A stretch of 64,000 bases of DNA, from contig NZ_CAJQZC010000015.1 of assembly GCF_907164555.1 (NCBI RefSeq), positions 47,297 through 111,296 on the forward strand, in the 5' to 3' direction. Source of the DNA: Paraburkholderia saeva (GTDB lineage: Bacteria > Pseudomonadota > Gammaproteobacteria > Burkholderiales > Burkholderiaceae). The position numbers and the translations under genes are program-made. Under the pieces are notes generated by a model. It was given only the letters and a program-made list of their open reading frames with translations. It had not been told where the DNA came from and did not search any database. Positions 10,614-19,599 of the stretch are shown here, piece after piece; within the stretch, counting starts at the first letter, position 1, and each line of letters starts with the position of its first letter.

Positions 10614-10801
10614 GCAATCGTCTCCTTGCTAAATGGAAATGCGCCGGCTCCCAAGGCCGGCACGGGGCACAGTTATATCGCAGCAACGGCTTGTCGCGTA
10701 ACGTTTCGAAGCACATGCAAGCGGCGGTTCTAAGGACTATCCCCAAGTGCATGAAGCGACCTCCGTACGTGGTGGGCGTTGCGGGCCGTCGTTCCGGAGC
10801 G

Positions 10802-10816
10802 GGAACGTTGTGTTCC
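10802..10816. promoter_or_regulatory. GGAACG-N3-YGTTCC inverted repeat (candidate operator 2)
   Basis: GGAACGTTGTGTTCC lies in the divergent 285-bp region between the aldehyde dehydrogenase (start 10613, minus) and the dioxygenase gene (start 10899, plus). One arm base differs from the copies at 8953 and 16195. The position, about 80 bases before the dioxygenase start, fits an operator acting on that promoter. Confidence 0.5.
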
Positions 10817-10898
10817 TGCTCGCCGGTTCCTCCGCGTGCCTCGCTCGCGTAGCCTGCGGGCTCGAATCGCTTGACGCGCACCAAGGAGGCATGACCCG

Positions 10899-12443
10899 AT
10901 GGATATTCTCGACCCGACGAAACCCCAGGCGGATACGGGCGCCGTTCCCGAACACCAGGCCGCATTTAACTCGCTGAAGGCCGAAGTCGATCTGCCCGCG
11001 CTTGAGATTGAGGGCGCGTTTCCGCAATGGCTCGATGGCGCATTGTTCAGAAACGGCCCGGGCCTGTTCGAAGCCGGCGACGATCTGCTCCGTCATCAGT
11101 TCGACGGCCCGGCCATGTTTCATCGCTTCGGTTTTCACAACGGCCAGGTCAGCTACCTGAACCGCTTCTGCCGTTCGCCGATGTATACGCACATCGAGAA
11201 GCATCACAGCCTCGGTCACTTTACGTTCGGCACGCCAGTGAGCTCTCAGGTCTTGCAGCGTCTTCTAGACGAGGCGATACACGGCGAGGTGCCGTCGGTC
11301 AATCCGAGCGTCGCATTCATCGATATCGGCGGCCACTTCTATGCAACGACCGACAGCAGCACGCTACCCGTTCGCCTCGACCCCGAAACGCTGGGCACGC
11401 TGAAGCCGCTCATCTGGGACGACGCGCTCCAGACGCATGACTGCGCAGGCAACGCGGTCAACCAGTGGCGCATGCGCGCCACGACAGGGCACTGGCATCG
11501 CCACCCTCGCGACGGTAGTGCGATCAACTACTTCATCCAGCATGCGCATGGCGAGTTTGGTGAGTCATACAACTTCTTTCGCGTGCCGAAGGGCAGCGTG
11601 ACGCGCGAGCCGATCGCCTCGATCCCGACCGACCAGTCCGCGTTCATTCACGCGTTTTGCGTCACCGAGCGCTACATCATCCTGCCCGAGTCGCCATTGC
11701 GCGTGGATGCAGCGCGCTATGGGAGCGGTGGTTCGGTCGCCAGCTCGGTGTACTGGCGAAACGGCACGCCGATGTATCTGCACATCATCGACATCGACGA
11801 GAAGCGCCTCGTGCGTACGATCGAAGTGCGACCCTCGTATGTGATGCACACGGTGAACGCCTATGAAGACGGTGACGAGATCGTGCTCGACATGGCCGTC
11901 TACGACGACGGCAATCACGTATGGGAGCTCGGCCTCGATCCCGCGCTGCGCCCCCCCGGCGGGATGTTTGCCGAGGCGCGCGCACCCGAACTGCGCAGCC
12001 ACGCAAAGCCTTACCGATATCGTCTGAATCCTCAAACGGGCGCCGTGACGGAGACGCTGATCGCGGAGGTGTGCGTCGAACTCCCGACTGTCGACTATGC
12101 ACAGCGCAACGGCTTGCCCTACGGCCGTTTCTATGCGACGGGCATCGACCAGCGCCCGACTTCGCGGTTCTACAACCAGTTGTCCTCGTTCGATCTGACC
12201 ACCGGCGACTACCGGACCTATGGCGTCGACAAGCACTATCTGGGCGAACCCGTATTCGTACCGCGCCCGGGCCGCACGACAGAAGCGGACGGGGTGCTGC
12301 TGTCGGTGGGGCTGGACGGCACGGCGGGTCACTCGTATCTGCTCGCGCTCGAACCCGCGACGCTCCAACCCATTGCGAAGGCCCTCGTGCCGCATGCAGT
12401 ACCGTCGGGCTTTCACGGCTACTTCGTCGGAGGTCGCGCATGA
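10899..12443 (+). CDS. carotenoid oxygenase family dioxygenase (lignostilbene dioxygenase-like)
   Basis: A 514-aa RPE65/CCD-fold protein, the usual length. The N-terminal FPQWLDGALFRNGPGLFE is the family LPxWLxGxLxRNGPG motif. Iron-ligand histidines are probably in TGHWHRHPRDGS, SAFIHAFCVTERYIILPE, VMHTVNAYEDGDEIVLD and the terminal GFHGYFV. These enzymes use Fe(II) and O2 to split a C=C bond into two carbonyl products. Two flanking aldehyde dehydrogenases suggest the products are aldehydes, as for lignostilbene cleavage to vanillin; apocarotenoid cleavage remains possible. The stop overlaps the next start (ATGA), giving coupled translation. Confidence 0.85.
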   Translation: MDILDPTKPQADTGAVPEHQAAFNSLKAEVDLPALEIEGAFPQWLDGALFRNGPGLFEAGDDLLRHQFDGPAMFHRFGFHNGQVSYLNRFCRSPMYTHIEKHHSLGHFTFGTPVSSQVLQRLLDEAIHGEVPSVNPSVAFIDIGGHFYATTDSSTLPVRLDPETLGTLKPLIWDDALQTHDCAGNAVNQWRMRATTGHWHRHPRDGSAINYFIQHAHGEFGESYNFFRVPKGSVTREPIASIPTDQSAFIHAFCVTERYIILPESPLRVDAARYGSGGSVASSVYWRNGTPMYLHIIDIDEKRLVRTIEVRPSYVMHTVNAYEDGDEIVLDMAVYDDGNHVWELGLDPALRPPGGMFAEARAPELRSHAKPYRYRLNPQTGAVTETLIAEVCVELPTVDYAQRNGLPYGRFYATGIDQRPTSRFYNQLSSFDLTTGDYRTYGVDKHYLGEPVFVPRPGRTTEADGVLLSVGLDGTAGHSYLLALEPATLQPIAKALVPHAVPSGFHGYFVGGRA

Positions 12444-13921
12444 GTACAGTCTTCGACCGCGTTGCGCTGTCGCGGCCCGATCTGTTGCACGACCGCTGCT
12501 ATGTGGATGGCCAGTGGATTGCGGCCGATCACGGCAAGACTTTCGATGTCCACGACCCCGCGACCGGGCGGACGCTCGCGGCGGTGCCCATGCTGTCCGC
12601 GCACCAGGTCGAGCAGGCGATTGCTTGCGCTGACACCGCACTGCACGCCTGGCGCGAGCAGACCGCCGGACACCGCGCGCAGGTGCTGCGCCGCTGGTTC
12701 GACCTGATGCAACAGCACGCCGGCGACCTTGCCGCGATTGTGACGCAGGAAAACGGCAAGCCGCTTGCCGAGGCGAAGGGGGAAGTGGCTTACGCGGCGT
12801 CGTTTATCGAGTGGTTCGCCGAGGAGGCGCGGCGCACCTACGGCGATGTGATCCCTGCGCCGCAGCCCAACCGGACCATTAACGTCATCAAGCAGCCGGT
12901 CGGGGTGTGCGCCGCGATTACGCCCTGGAATTTCCCGCTCGCGATGGTGACGCGCAAAGTGGGCCCGGCGCTGGCGGCCGGTTGCACGGTCGTGCTCAAG
13001 CCGGCGGAACAGACACCGCTCTCGGCGTTCGCGCTGGCCTGTCTCGCCCACGAAGCCGGCGTGCCGCGAGGCGTATTCAACGTCGTGACCGGTGATCCGC
13101 GCACGGTCGGCGGCGTGCTGACCGCGAGCAGCACGGTTCGCAAGCTGTCTTTCACGGGCTCGACCGCGGTGGGCGTGATGCTGATGGAGCAGTGCGCGCC
13201 CACGATGAAGCGGCTGTCGCTCGAACTGGGCGGCAACGCGCCCGTCATCGTTTTCGACGACGCCGACCTCGACATCGCGGTAGAAGGCACGATGATGGCC
13301 AAGTTCCGCAACAGCGGGCAAAGCTGCGTGGGCGCGAATCGCATCTACGTGCAGCGCGGGCTCTACGATGCGTTCGCCGTGAAACTGGCCGTGCGTGTCG
13401 CGCAGCTGAAGGTGGGCAACGGTTTCGAAGCGGGTGTTGACCTCGGGCCGCTGATCGACGCGCGGGCCGTCGCCAAGGTCGAGCGGCATCTCGACGATGC
13501 GCGCTCGCGCGGCGCACGCGTGCTCGTGGGCGGCGGCCGTCATTCGCTGGGCCCGACGTTCTTCGAGCCGACCTTGATCGTCGATGTGCCGCCGGACTCG
13601 CTGATCGCGTCGGAAGAAACATTCGGGCCGCTGGCGGCATTGACGCCGTTCGACACGCTCGACGAAGGCATCGCGCTCGCGAACGATACGCCGTTCGGCC
13701 TCGCGGCCTATCTCTTCACCAACGATCTGGCGCGTGCGCTGCGTGTCAGCGAACGGCTGGAATCGGGCATGGTCGGCGTCAATACCGGCCTGATATCGAG
13801 TGCGGTGGGGCCGTTTGGCGGCATCAAGATGTCGGGTCTGGGGCGCGAGGGATCGAAGTACGGCATCGACGAATATCTGGAGACCAAATACATCTGCCTC
13901 GACAGCGCGGCCGCGAAGTAA
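12440..13921 (+). CDS. NAD(P)-dependent aldehyde dehydrogenase (succinate-semialdehyde dehydrogenase-like)
   Basis: 493 aa, close to the GabD family. AAITPWNFPLAMVTRKVGPALAAGCTVVLKPAEQTP is the cofactor core, SFTGSTAVG the turn, SLELGGNAPVIVFDDADLD holds the Glu, and NSGQSCVGANR the catalytic Cys. The ending VGPFGGIKMSGLGREGSKYGI is the GabD-type C-terminus. The start at 12440 overlaps the dioxygenase stop, and GGAGG lies just upstream. The frame is open further upstream (to 11921) but that part merely overlaps the dioxygenase gene. It probably oxidises an aldehyde produced by dioxygenase cleavage. Confidence 0.9.
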   Translation: MSTVFDRVALSRPDLLHDRCYVDGQWIAADHGKTFDVHDPATGRTLAAVPMLSAHQVEQAIACADTALHAWREQTAGHRAQVLRRWFDLMQQHAGDLAAIVTQENGKPLAEAKGEVAYAASFIEWFAEEARRTYGDVIPAPQPNRTINVIKQPVGVCAAITPWNFPLAMVTRKVGPALAAGCTVVLKPAEQTPLSAFALACLAHEAGVPRGVFNVVTGDPRTVGGVLTASSTVRKLSFTGSTAVGVMLMEQCAPTMKRLSLELGGNAPVIVFDDADLDIAVEGTMMAKFRNSGQSCVGANRIYVQRGLYDAFAVKLAVRVAQLKVGNGFEAGVDLGPLIDARAVAKVERHLDDARSRGARVLVGGGRHSLGPTFFEPTLIVDVPPDSLIASEETFGPLAALTPFDTLDEGIALANDTPFGLAAYLFTNDLARALRVSERLESGMVGVNTGLISSAVGPFGGIKMSGLGREGSKYGIDEYLETKYICLDSAAAK

Positions 13922-13958
13922 GGACGGGCGTCGGCATCAGACAGACAAGGACCTATCG

Positions 13959-15092
13959 ATGGAAAAAACGACACTCAAGGACCTGCCGCTCTTCAACGGT
14001 CAGCCGCAGCACGAAACGCTCGCCAACATGAAGTTCATGCTTCCCACGCGGCGCATGGAGCCGGCCGCGCGGCCCTGGCAATTCGGCGCGGGTATGCCGG
14101 CCGAACTGCCGCCCGCGTACGAGTTCGACGGCGCGCGGCGCGAGAGCGCCGCGTTTCTCGCGGACACGGACACATCCGCGCTGCTCGTGCTGAAGGCGGG
14201 TGAGATCCGCCACGAGCAGTACTGGCTGACCGGTGGCCCGGACGTGCAGTGGATTTCGTTCTCGGTGGCGAAGAGCTTCGTGTCGGCGCTCGTCGGGATC
14301 GCGATTGCGGAGGGCTTCATTGCGGGACTCGACTCGCCGATCAGCGACTACGTGTCTGTGCCGCCGGGCTCCGCCTACGACGGTGTGATGATCAAGGACG
14401 TCCTGCAGATGTCCTCGGGCGCCCGCTGGGACGAGACCTATAGCGACCCCGGCTCGGAGGTGTTCCGGCTCGGCGCCGCGATGGGGCAGGGCGGCAGCCT
14501 GCTCGCGTTCGTGCGCGGTATGATTCGCGACACTACACCCGGCACGCTGTGCCGATACAACTCCGGCGATACGCAGATGCTCGGGCAACTGCTCGTCGCC
14601 GCAACGGGCCGGTCGATCTCCGACTACATGCACGAGAAGCTGATGCGGCCGCTTGGCATGAATGCCGCCGGCTACTGGCTCATCGACAGCGCCGGCATGG
14701 AGATGGCGTTCGCCGGCGTGAACCTCATTGCGCGCGACTTCGCGAAGCTCGGCGAGCTGTATCGCCGCGGCGGCATGTGGGACGGGCGCGAGGTCGTGCC
14801 TGCAGCGTGGGTCAGGGCGTCGGTCACCCCGGACGCGCCGCACCTGTTGCCCGGCAGCATCAAGTCAGTGCCGTTCGGTTACGGCTATCAGTGGTGGGTA
14901 CCGGAAAGCGAGCGCGGCGAATTCCTCGCCGCCGGCGTCTACAACCAGTTCGTCTATGTCGATCCGTCGCGCGAGGTGGTGATCGTGAAGCTGTCGGCGA
15001 ACCGGCGCTACGGCACCACGATGACCGAGGCCACCAACCGCCAGGTGGAGTCGGTGGCGCTTTTTCGCGCGATCGCAGGAGCGCTGGACTGA
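13959..15092 (+). CDS. serine hydrolase, beta-lactamase/6-aminohexanoate-dimer hydrolase type
   Basis: 377 aa of the class C beta-lactamase fold. The catalytic SxxK is SVAKS, the YxN motif is YNSGD, and a conserved GYGYQWWVP region follows. No signal peptide is seen, which favours a cytoplasmic esterase or amidase over a penicillin-binding role. The ATG at 13959 has AAGG eight bases upstream; the open frame reaches back into the previous gene. It follows the aldehyde dehydrogenase by 37 bases in the same direction and probably belongs to that operon, perhaps hydrolysing an ester or amide precursor. Confidence 0.82.
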   Translation: MEKTTLKDLPLFNGQPQHETLANMKFMLPTRRMEPAARPWQFGAGMPAELPPAYEFDGARRESAAFLADTDTSALLVLKAGEIRHEQYWLTGGPDVQWISFSVAKSFVSALVGIAIAEGFIAGLDSPISDYVSVPPGSAYDGVMIKDVLQMSSGARWDETYSDPGSEVFRLGAAMGQGGSLLAFVRGMIRDTTPGTLCRYNSGDTQMLGQLLVAATGRSISDYMHEKLMRPLGMNAAGYWLIDSAGMEMAFAGVNLIARDFAKLGELYRRGGMWDGREVVPAAWVRASVTPDAPHLLPGSIKSVPFGYGYQWWVPESERGEFLAAGVYNQFVYVDPSREVVIVKLSANRRYGTTMTEATNRQVESVALFRAIAGALD

Positions 15093-15145
15093 CACCAGCA
15101 CGTCACTCATAATCTGCCGGAATCCAGGTCGTGATAGTGAGTGCC

Positions 15146-16045
15146 ATGCAGTGGGATGAACTCGAAGTCTTTTTGTGCGTTGCGGAACTGCGCAGCTTTA
15201 CGCGCTGCGCCGAGCGGCTCGGCCGGCCCAAGTCCACCGTGAGCCGTGCCGTGGCTGCGCTCGAGGCGCGGCTCGGCGAGCGGCTGCTCGAGCGCTCGAG
15301 CCGGACCGTGCGGCTGACCGATGCGGGCCGCGACCTGCTTGCGCGTGCGCAGCCGCTCGTCACCGACCTCAACGACATCCTCAACGAGCACGAGTCGTTG
15401 AGCGGGCGGCCGCGCGGTGTGCTGCGCATCGCGGCGTCTTATGAAATCGCGACGCAAAGCCTCCTCGACATCCTGCCGGATTTCCTTTCGACGTATCCCG
15501 AGCTGCAGGCCACCATCGAGATCACCCATCACCTTGTCGACCCTATCGAAGGCGGCTACGATCTGCTGCTCTATCAGAGCCAGATGCCGCTTCCTGATTC
15601 GTCCATCGTCGCGCGGCATCTTTACGACGTGGAGTTCGGTATCTTTGCCGCGCCGTCGCTGATCCGCAAGTACGGCCTGCCGACATCGCCTGCCGACCTG
15701 CAATCGTGGCCGATGGTCGCGACCAGCGTGGGTCAGGTATGGCAGTTCAAGCACGCGCCGACGGGCGCGATGCACTCGCTGGCGACGCAACCGCGCCTCG
15801 CCGTACCGAGCGCGCAGGTGCGCCTGCGTTCCGCCGAAAAGGCCACTGGCGTGGCCGTGCTGCCCACGCTGCTCTGCAAGGACGCACTCGCGTCACGCCG
15901 TCTCGTGCGCATCCTTCCCGAGTTCGTGCCGGTTCCGCTGGCCATCTACGCGTTGCTGCCGAGTCGCAAGACCGTCCCGGCACGCGTGACGGCGCTGCTC
16001 AACGCGTTCGCAGAGCGCTTCGGCTCCGGGCGCACCCGGCGATAG
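15146..16045 (+). CDS. LysR family transcriptional regulator
   Basis: 299 aa with an N-terminal winged helix-turn-helix (LRSFTRCAERLGRPKSTVSRAVAALEARLGERLLERSSRTVRLT) and a C-terminal effector-binding domain (from about residue 90). It is a CrgA-like LysR. The ATG at 15146 (MQWDELEVFL) fits the family N-terminus better than a GTG at 15131. It is transcribed in line with the catabolic genes, about 50 bases after the hydrolase, rather than divergently as most LysR genes are. It probably controls this cluster; the effector is unknown. Confidence 0.88.
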   Translation: MQWDELEVFLCVAELRSFTRCAERLGRPKSTVSRAVAALEARLGERLLERSSRTVRLTDAGRDLLARAQPLVTDLNDILNEHESLSGRPRGVLRIAASYEIATQSLLDILPDFLSTYPELQATIEITHHLVDPIEGGYDLLLYQSQMPLPDSSIVARHLYDVEFGIFAAPSLIRKYGLPTSPADLQSWPMVATSVGQVWQFKHAPTGAMHSLATQPRLAVPSAQVRLRSAEKATGVAVLPTLLCKDALASRRLVRILPEFVPVPLAIYALLPSRKTVPARVTALLNAFAERFGSGRTRR

Positions 16046-16194
16046 CGCCGCATTCCTCTCTCATTCCCTATCTCGCGTCTCACGCGTCAAACATGCCGCG
16101 CCATCCGACCGTCTCCGGCGTTCGGTACTTTTACCGATAGTTCACCCAACGATGGGTGCTGCGATGCAGGCCGCAGCGCATTGTTTCCCGTACG

Positions 16195-16209
16195 GAACGC
16201 AGCGTTCCG
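16195..16209. promoter_or_regulatory. GGAACG-N3-CGTTCC inverted repeat (candidate operator 3)
   Basis: GGAACGCAGCGTTCC lies about 110-125 bases before the MFS remnant (16320) and upstream of the porin. It is the third copy of the inverted repeat seen at 8953 and 10802. Its survival in front of a broken transporter gene and a porin suggests it once, or still, co-regulates uptake with catabolism. Confidence 0.5.
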
Positions 16210-16319
16210 GATCTCGCTTGAACGCGCTTATGTACCCGCGTAGCCTTGCGTCCAGACTGAAAGGATCGGCATGGACTGCCTAGTCCTGCTGTCTATGAGC
16301 CAATGTACAGGAGACACAA

Positions 16320-16488
16320 ATGCAGCTACGCCACGAAAAGCGTGCTCAGACCGCGCAGCCACACGACACGGTATACGAGCGTAAGGTTCTTGACCTGCCG
16401 AGGCCGGAGCTTGAGGCGGGGACTTCAATTGGGGATGTTCTCGCTGTTCGGCATGGGCATTGCGCGAAAGTCGATGTGGCCGGTTTGA
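16320..16488 (+). pseudogene. MFS transporter remnant with large internal deletion
   Basis: Two short pieces in different frames match parts of the intact MFS transporter at 6047-7330. The first reads HDTVYERKVLDL (compare HDTAYEWKVLVL near its N-terminus). The second reads RRGLQLGMFSLFGMGIA (compare RRGLNQGLQMGMFSIFGMGLAP about 130 residues further on). The part between is missing, as is everything after. A start with MQLRHEK and an upstream AGGAGACAAATG site are still visible. It is a dead paralogue of the same transporter type. Confidence 0.75.
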
Positions 16489-16575
16489 GTGTAATGCGTA
16501 CGTAGTCCTGATTGTCGGAATCTGCGATCTATCGCATTCGTTCGATCCAATCTATCCCGTCAAAAAGATCCGATC

Positions 16576-17676
16576 ATGAAAATGAAGAAAACGCTTTTGC
16601 TGGTCTTGCTCACGATGTCGCTCCCGGAGGTACATGCACAAAGCTCGGTGACGCTGTTCGGCGTGATCGATGCGGGCCTGCTGTACCAGAACCAGAACGG
16701 CGGAACCGGGCTGGGCGGAAAAACGAAGAATAGCGTCACGATGTTCTCGGGCGCTGGCGGCAGCGACAACAACGAATTCGGCATGCTGGGACTCGAGGAC
16801 CTGGGCTCGGGCATGCAGACCGGCTTCAAGCTGATGGGCGAGTTCGACAGCGGCAGCGGGGCACTGCGTAGCAGCGGCACGCTGTTCGGCGCAGAATCGA
16901 ACGTCTGGTTTCAGTCGCCGTACGGTCGCGTGACGGTCGGCAAGCAGATCGATCCCGCGTATCTCGCACTGGTCTTTTCCGATCCGCGCGATGCGAAGAA
17001 CGCGTATAGCGCGGCCGGCGCGTGGAATTTCCTCCAGGGCCAGGATCCCGCGCCGGGCGATACAGCCTACGAGTCGAACGCCGTGTCGTATTCGTACCGC
17101 GGCCATGGCTTCAACACTGGCGTTCTGTACCGGTTCGGCGGCCTGCCGGGCGCGCTGTCGCACGGGCGCGTCATGTCCGCGGCAATCGGCTACGACAACG
17201 GCAGCCTGATCGGCAATGGCGGCTTCCTGACCAAGAACGACGCGACAGGGACGCGCGATCTGCGCATCTGGGAGGCGGGTCTGGGATACCGCGTCGGCAC
17301 CGTGACGGTGAAGGCGCTCTACGTCAACTATGACCTGCCGCAGGGTAATGCGGTCGCGCCCATCGGTACGACGCCGCCTTCGCGCGTCATCATGGCCGGC
17401 GGCGGTGTGAACTGGCAGATCACGGTGGCGCAGGAGCTCACGGCCGCTTACTACTTCACCGAGAACAGGATGGACACGACCAACGCGACCTCGATGTACG
17501 TGCTCAGCGACGATTACTCACTCAGCAAGCGGACGAAGCTATACGGTTATGTCGGCCTGATGGCGGCGAAGAAGGGCGCGAATGCGCTCACAGCGCTGAC
17601 TACGGCGCAGTTGACGAGTGGCTATCCGGGCGCGAATACGACCACCGTCGGTTTTGGCATCCAACACCGGTTCTGA
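16576..17676 (+). CDS. Gram-negative porin (OmpC/trimeric type)
   Basis: 366 aa. Signal peptide MKMKKTLLLVLLTMSLPEVHA is followed by QSSVTLFGVIDAGLLYQNQ, the characteristic first strand of Burkholderiales porins, and the protein ends in the strand GFGIQHRF with a terminal Phe needed for outer-membrane assembly. It forms a 16-strand trimeric pore for small solutes. Next to the catabolic cluster it may admit the substrate. The promoter region upstream contains the MFS remnant. Confidence 0.93.
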   Translation: MKMKKTLLLVLLTMSLPEVHAQSSVTLFGVIDAGLLYQNQNGGTGLGGKTKNSVTMFSGAGGSDNNEFGMLGLEDLGSGMQTGFKLMGEFDSGSGALRSSGTLFGAESNVWFQSPYGRVTVGKQIDPAYLALVFSDPRDAKNAYSAAGAWNFLQGQDPAPGDTAYESNAVSYSYRGHGFNTGVLYRFGGLPGALSHGRVMSAAIGYDNGSLIGNGGFLTKNDATGTRDLRIWEAGLGYRVGTVTVKALYVNYDLPQGNAVAPIGTTPPSRVIMAGGGVNWQITVAQELTAAYYFTENRMDTTNATSMYVLSDDYSLSKRTKLYGYVGLMAAKKGANALTALTTAQLTSGYPGANTTTVGFGIQHRF

Positions 17677-18127
17677 TGGTTGCACCGTATGAGCGGACCG
17701 TCTGCTGGTGACGGTTCCAGTGCTGACACCGTGCTAAGCCGCAGGTCCGTGAGTCCGCGATTATTCTGCGCTAAATCCTGGAGTGAATTGCCGACAGTTA
17801 CACCGGCGAGCGGCCATGCACTTATTTCGAGTGATCCGGCAACTAGGCAATGCCGATGGGATGCGAATCGTGGCAAACGCTGGAGAGGTTGCTGTCGCGC
17901 GTCTGTGCAAGTAAGCCGATGCGCGGGACAGTTCGGAGAGAAATGGGGGCGAGCGTCAGCACGAGCGTCGAGTGACTCGCGTCCGGGGTATCGTATCCGG
18001 GACGGCTTCTGTGATAACCGTAGGGGTTGGGTGCGTGACCACAGTTCAGTGTCGAGTATCGTTTTTGCCATGGCTCTTAATCTATTTGTAGCACTGGCGG
18101 TTTCAAAGGTGAAGCGCAACACGGAGC
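17677..18127. other. 450-bp gap with no gene recognised
   Basis: Between the porin and the IS30-type transposase. Short open frames here have no recognisable domain and no ribosome site. A half-palindrome GGACCGTC...GACGGTTCC just after the porin stop may be part of its terminator, but no T run follows. The boundary of the IS30 element must lie near 18.1 kb; I could not define a clean end. Confidence 0.4.
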
Positions 18128-19139
18128 TTAGTGAACGGAAGTATCAGGTCGAGACGCAAGTTCAAGCATGCTGGCGAAGACTTCGAAGGGCGAGTGGAAT
18201 GCATGTGTGGCACGAGGCCGGCCGTTGAGGCTATCGGCGATGGCATCGAGGTCATCCTGACTGTACACGGTCAGTGCCTTTGGGCAGATACTGGCGTAGC
18301 AGGCCGTTGGTGTTCTCGCAGGTGCCACGCTGCCAGGGGCTGTGAGGGTCGCAGAAGTACACCTTCACGCCGGTAGCGGCGGTGAGTTCCCGGTGGCGCG
18401 ACATCTCCTTACCCTGGTCGTACGTGAAGCTTTGTCGCAGTGGTGCGGCGATAGAGTTGAGTTTGGCAGAGAAGCCTGCGAGCGCGGAAGCCGCGGTTGC
18501 ATCGTCCATCCGGGCAAGCAGCACCAGACGGCTGGTGCGTTCGACCAGCACGCCGACGGAAGAGGCATTGTTCGCACCCTTGATGAAGTCCCCTTCCCAG
18601 TGGCCCGGCATCACGCGGTCATCCACTTCGGGCGGGCGCACGTGGATGCTGACCATCTCGGGAATCTGTCCGCGCCGGTCGGTACCCCTGCTTCGCGGTA
18701 TGCGATCGGTACGATGGTGACGCAGACAGGCAACGAGCTGGCGACGCAGCTCCCCGTACGGCCGGGCGTAGATTGCCGTGTAGATGGTCTCGTGCGAGAC
18801 CTGCTGGGTCGAATCGTTCGGGTACATGCGCTTGAGCGTACCCGATATCTGCTGGGGTGACCATTTCCAGTCCAGCAGCGTAAGTACGATGCGCCATGTG
18901 ACGCCCTTTGGGTCAAGCCTGGCTGGAGGGCGCGCAGCGATGCGTCGTGCGACGCTCAACGCCGGGGCCGGTATGGACGCGTAGTTCTCAAACCGGCAGT
19001 TGCGGGCCAACTCACGGCTCACGGTTGCTGGCGAGCGCCCAAGCATGCGGGCCATGGCCCGCATGCTTGAACCCTGCAAGTGCATGCTGGCAATCGTCAG
19101 CCGCTCTTCGGGCTGTAGCTGTTGATATTGCTTTTCCAT
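18128..19139 (-). pseudogene. IS30 family transposase, frameshifted
   Basis: The N-terminal 295 aa (19139 down to 18252) contain the IS30 helix-turn-helix (LQPEERLTIASMHLQGSSMRAMARMLGRSPATVSREL) and DDE core (GHWEGDFIKG, FTYDQGKEM, GTCENTNGLLRQYLPKGTD). The C-terminal YSQDDLDAIADSLNGRPR continues in another frame down to 18128. Family members usually read LPKGTDLTVYSQDDL; here LPKGTD is joined directly to the bases for VYSQDDL. The simplest cause is loss of one copy of a 5-bp CTGAC repeat at about 18265. The element is therefore probably inactive unless it frameshifts. Confidence 0.85.
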
Positions 19140-19527
19140 TGCAACACCTTATACGAGTTGGGGTGAACCGCCCCGGATTTTGTGGAGGCTCCAACTCTTG
19201 AGAGTGATTCATCGGGTTTTGCCCGACCCCGAAGGATGAAGCGCACGACTGCTGCAGGCGGATCTGGGAAGGAATACGATTACGAGGCAGCGGTGGTCGA
19301 GGTCGGCCCATTATCAGGTGCACTGAGCCCGTTTGAGAGTTGGACCCGCAACCCTGCGAGCACCCCGAATTGTGACCGAGGGCAAATGTCGCCCTGCCGG
19401 AGCACGCTTACCAGAATCCGATAACGAGGGTTGTCGCCGCTGCCATTCTCTATCTTGCAGGAGGGCAGCATGCAGGTACTCTATCCGCGCTGTGCCGGGC
19501 TGGACATACATAAGGACATCATCGTCG

Positions 19528-19532
19528 CCTGC
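19528..19532. repeat. 5-bp target site duplication CCTGC, left copy
   Basis: CCTGC directly abuts the TGTC left end of the IS21-family element and recurs at 21840-21844 directly after its right end (GACA). Five base pairs is within the range made by IS21 elements. Confidence 0.85.
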
Positions 19533-19599
19533 TGTCAATGCCGCCCGTAATTTCCCCAGAAGTGTCGAAGTAAAAATCCCCACCCTGTGTAACCGGTGA

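Noticed and set aside
18060..19200. Defined terminal inverted repeats for the IS30 element
   Set aside because: GGCGGTT occurs near both ends but I could not extend it to a convincing repeat or find a target duplication.
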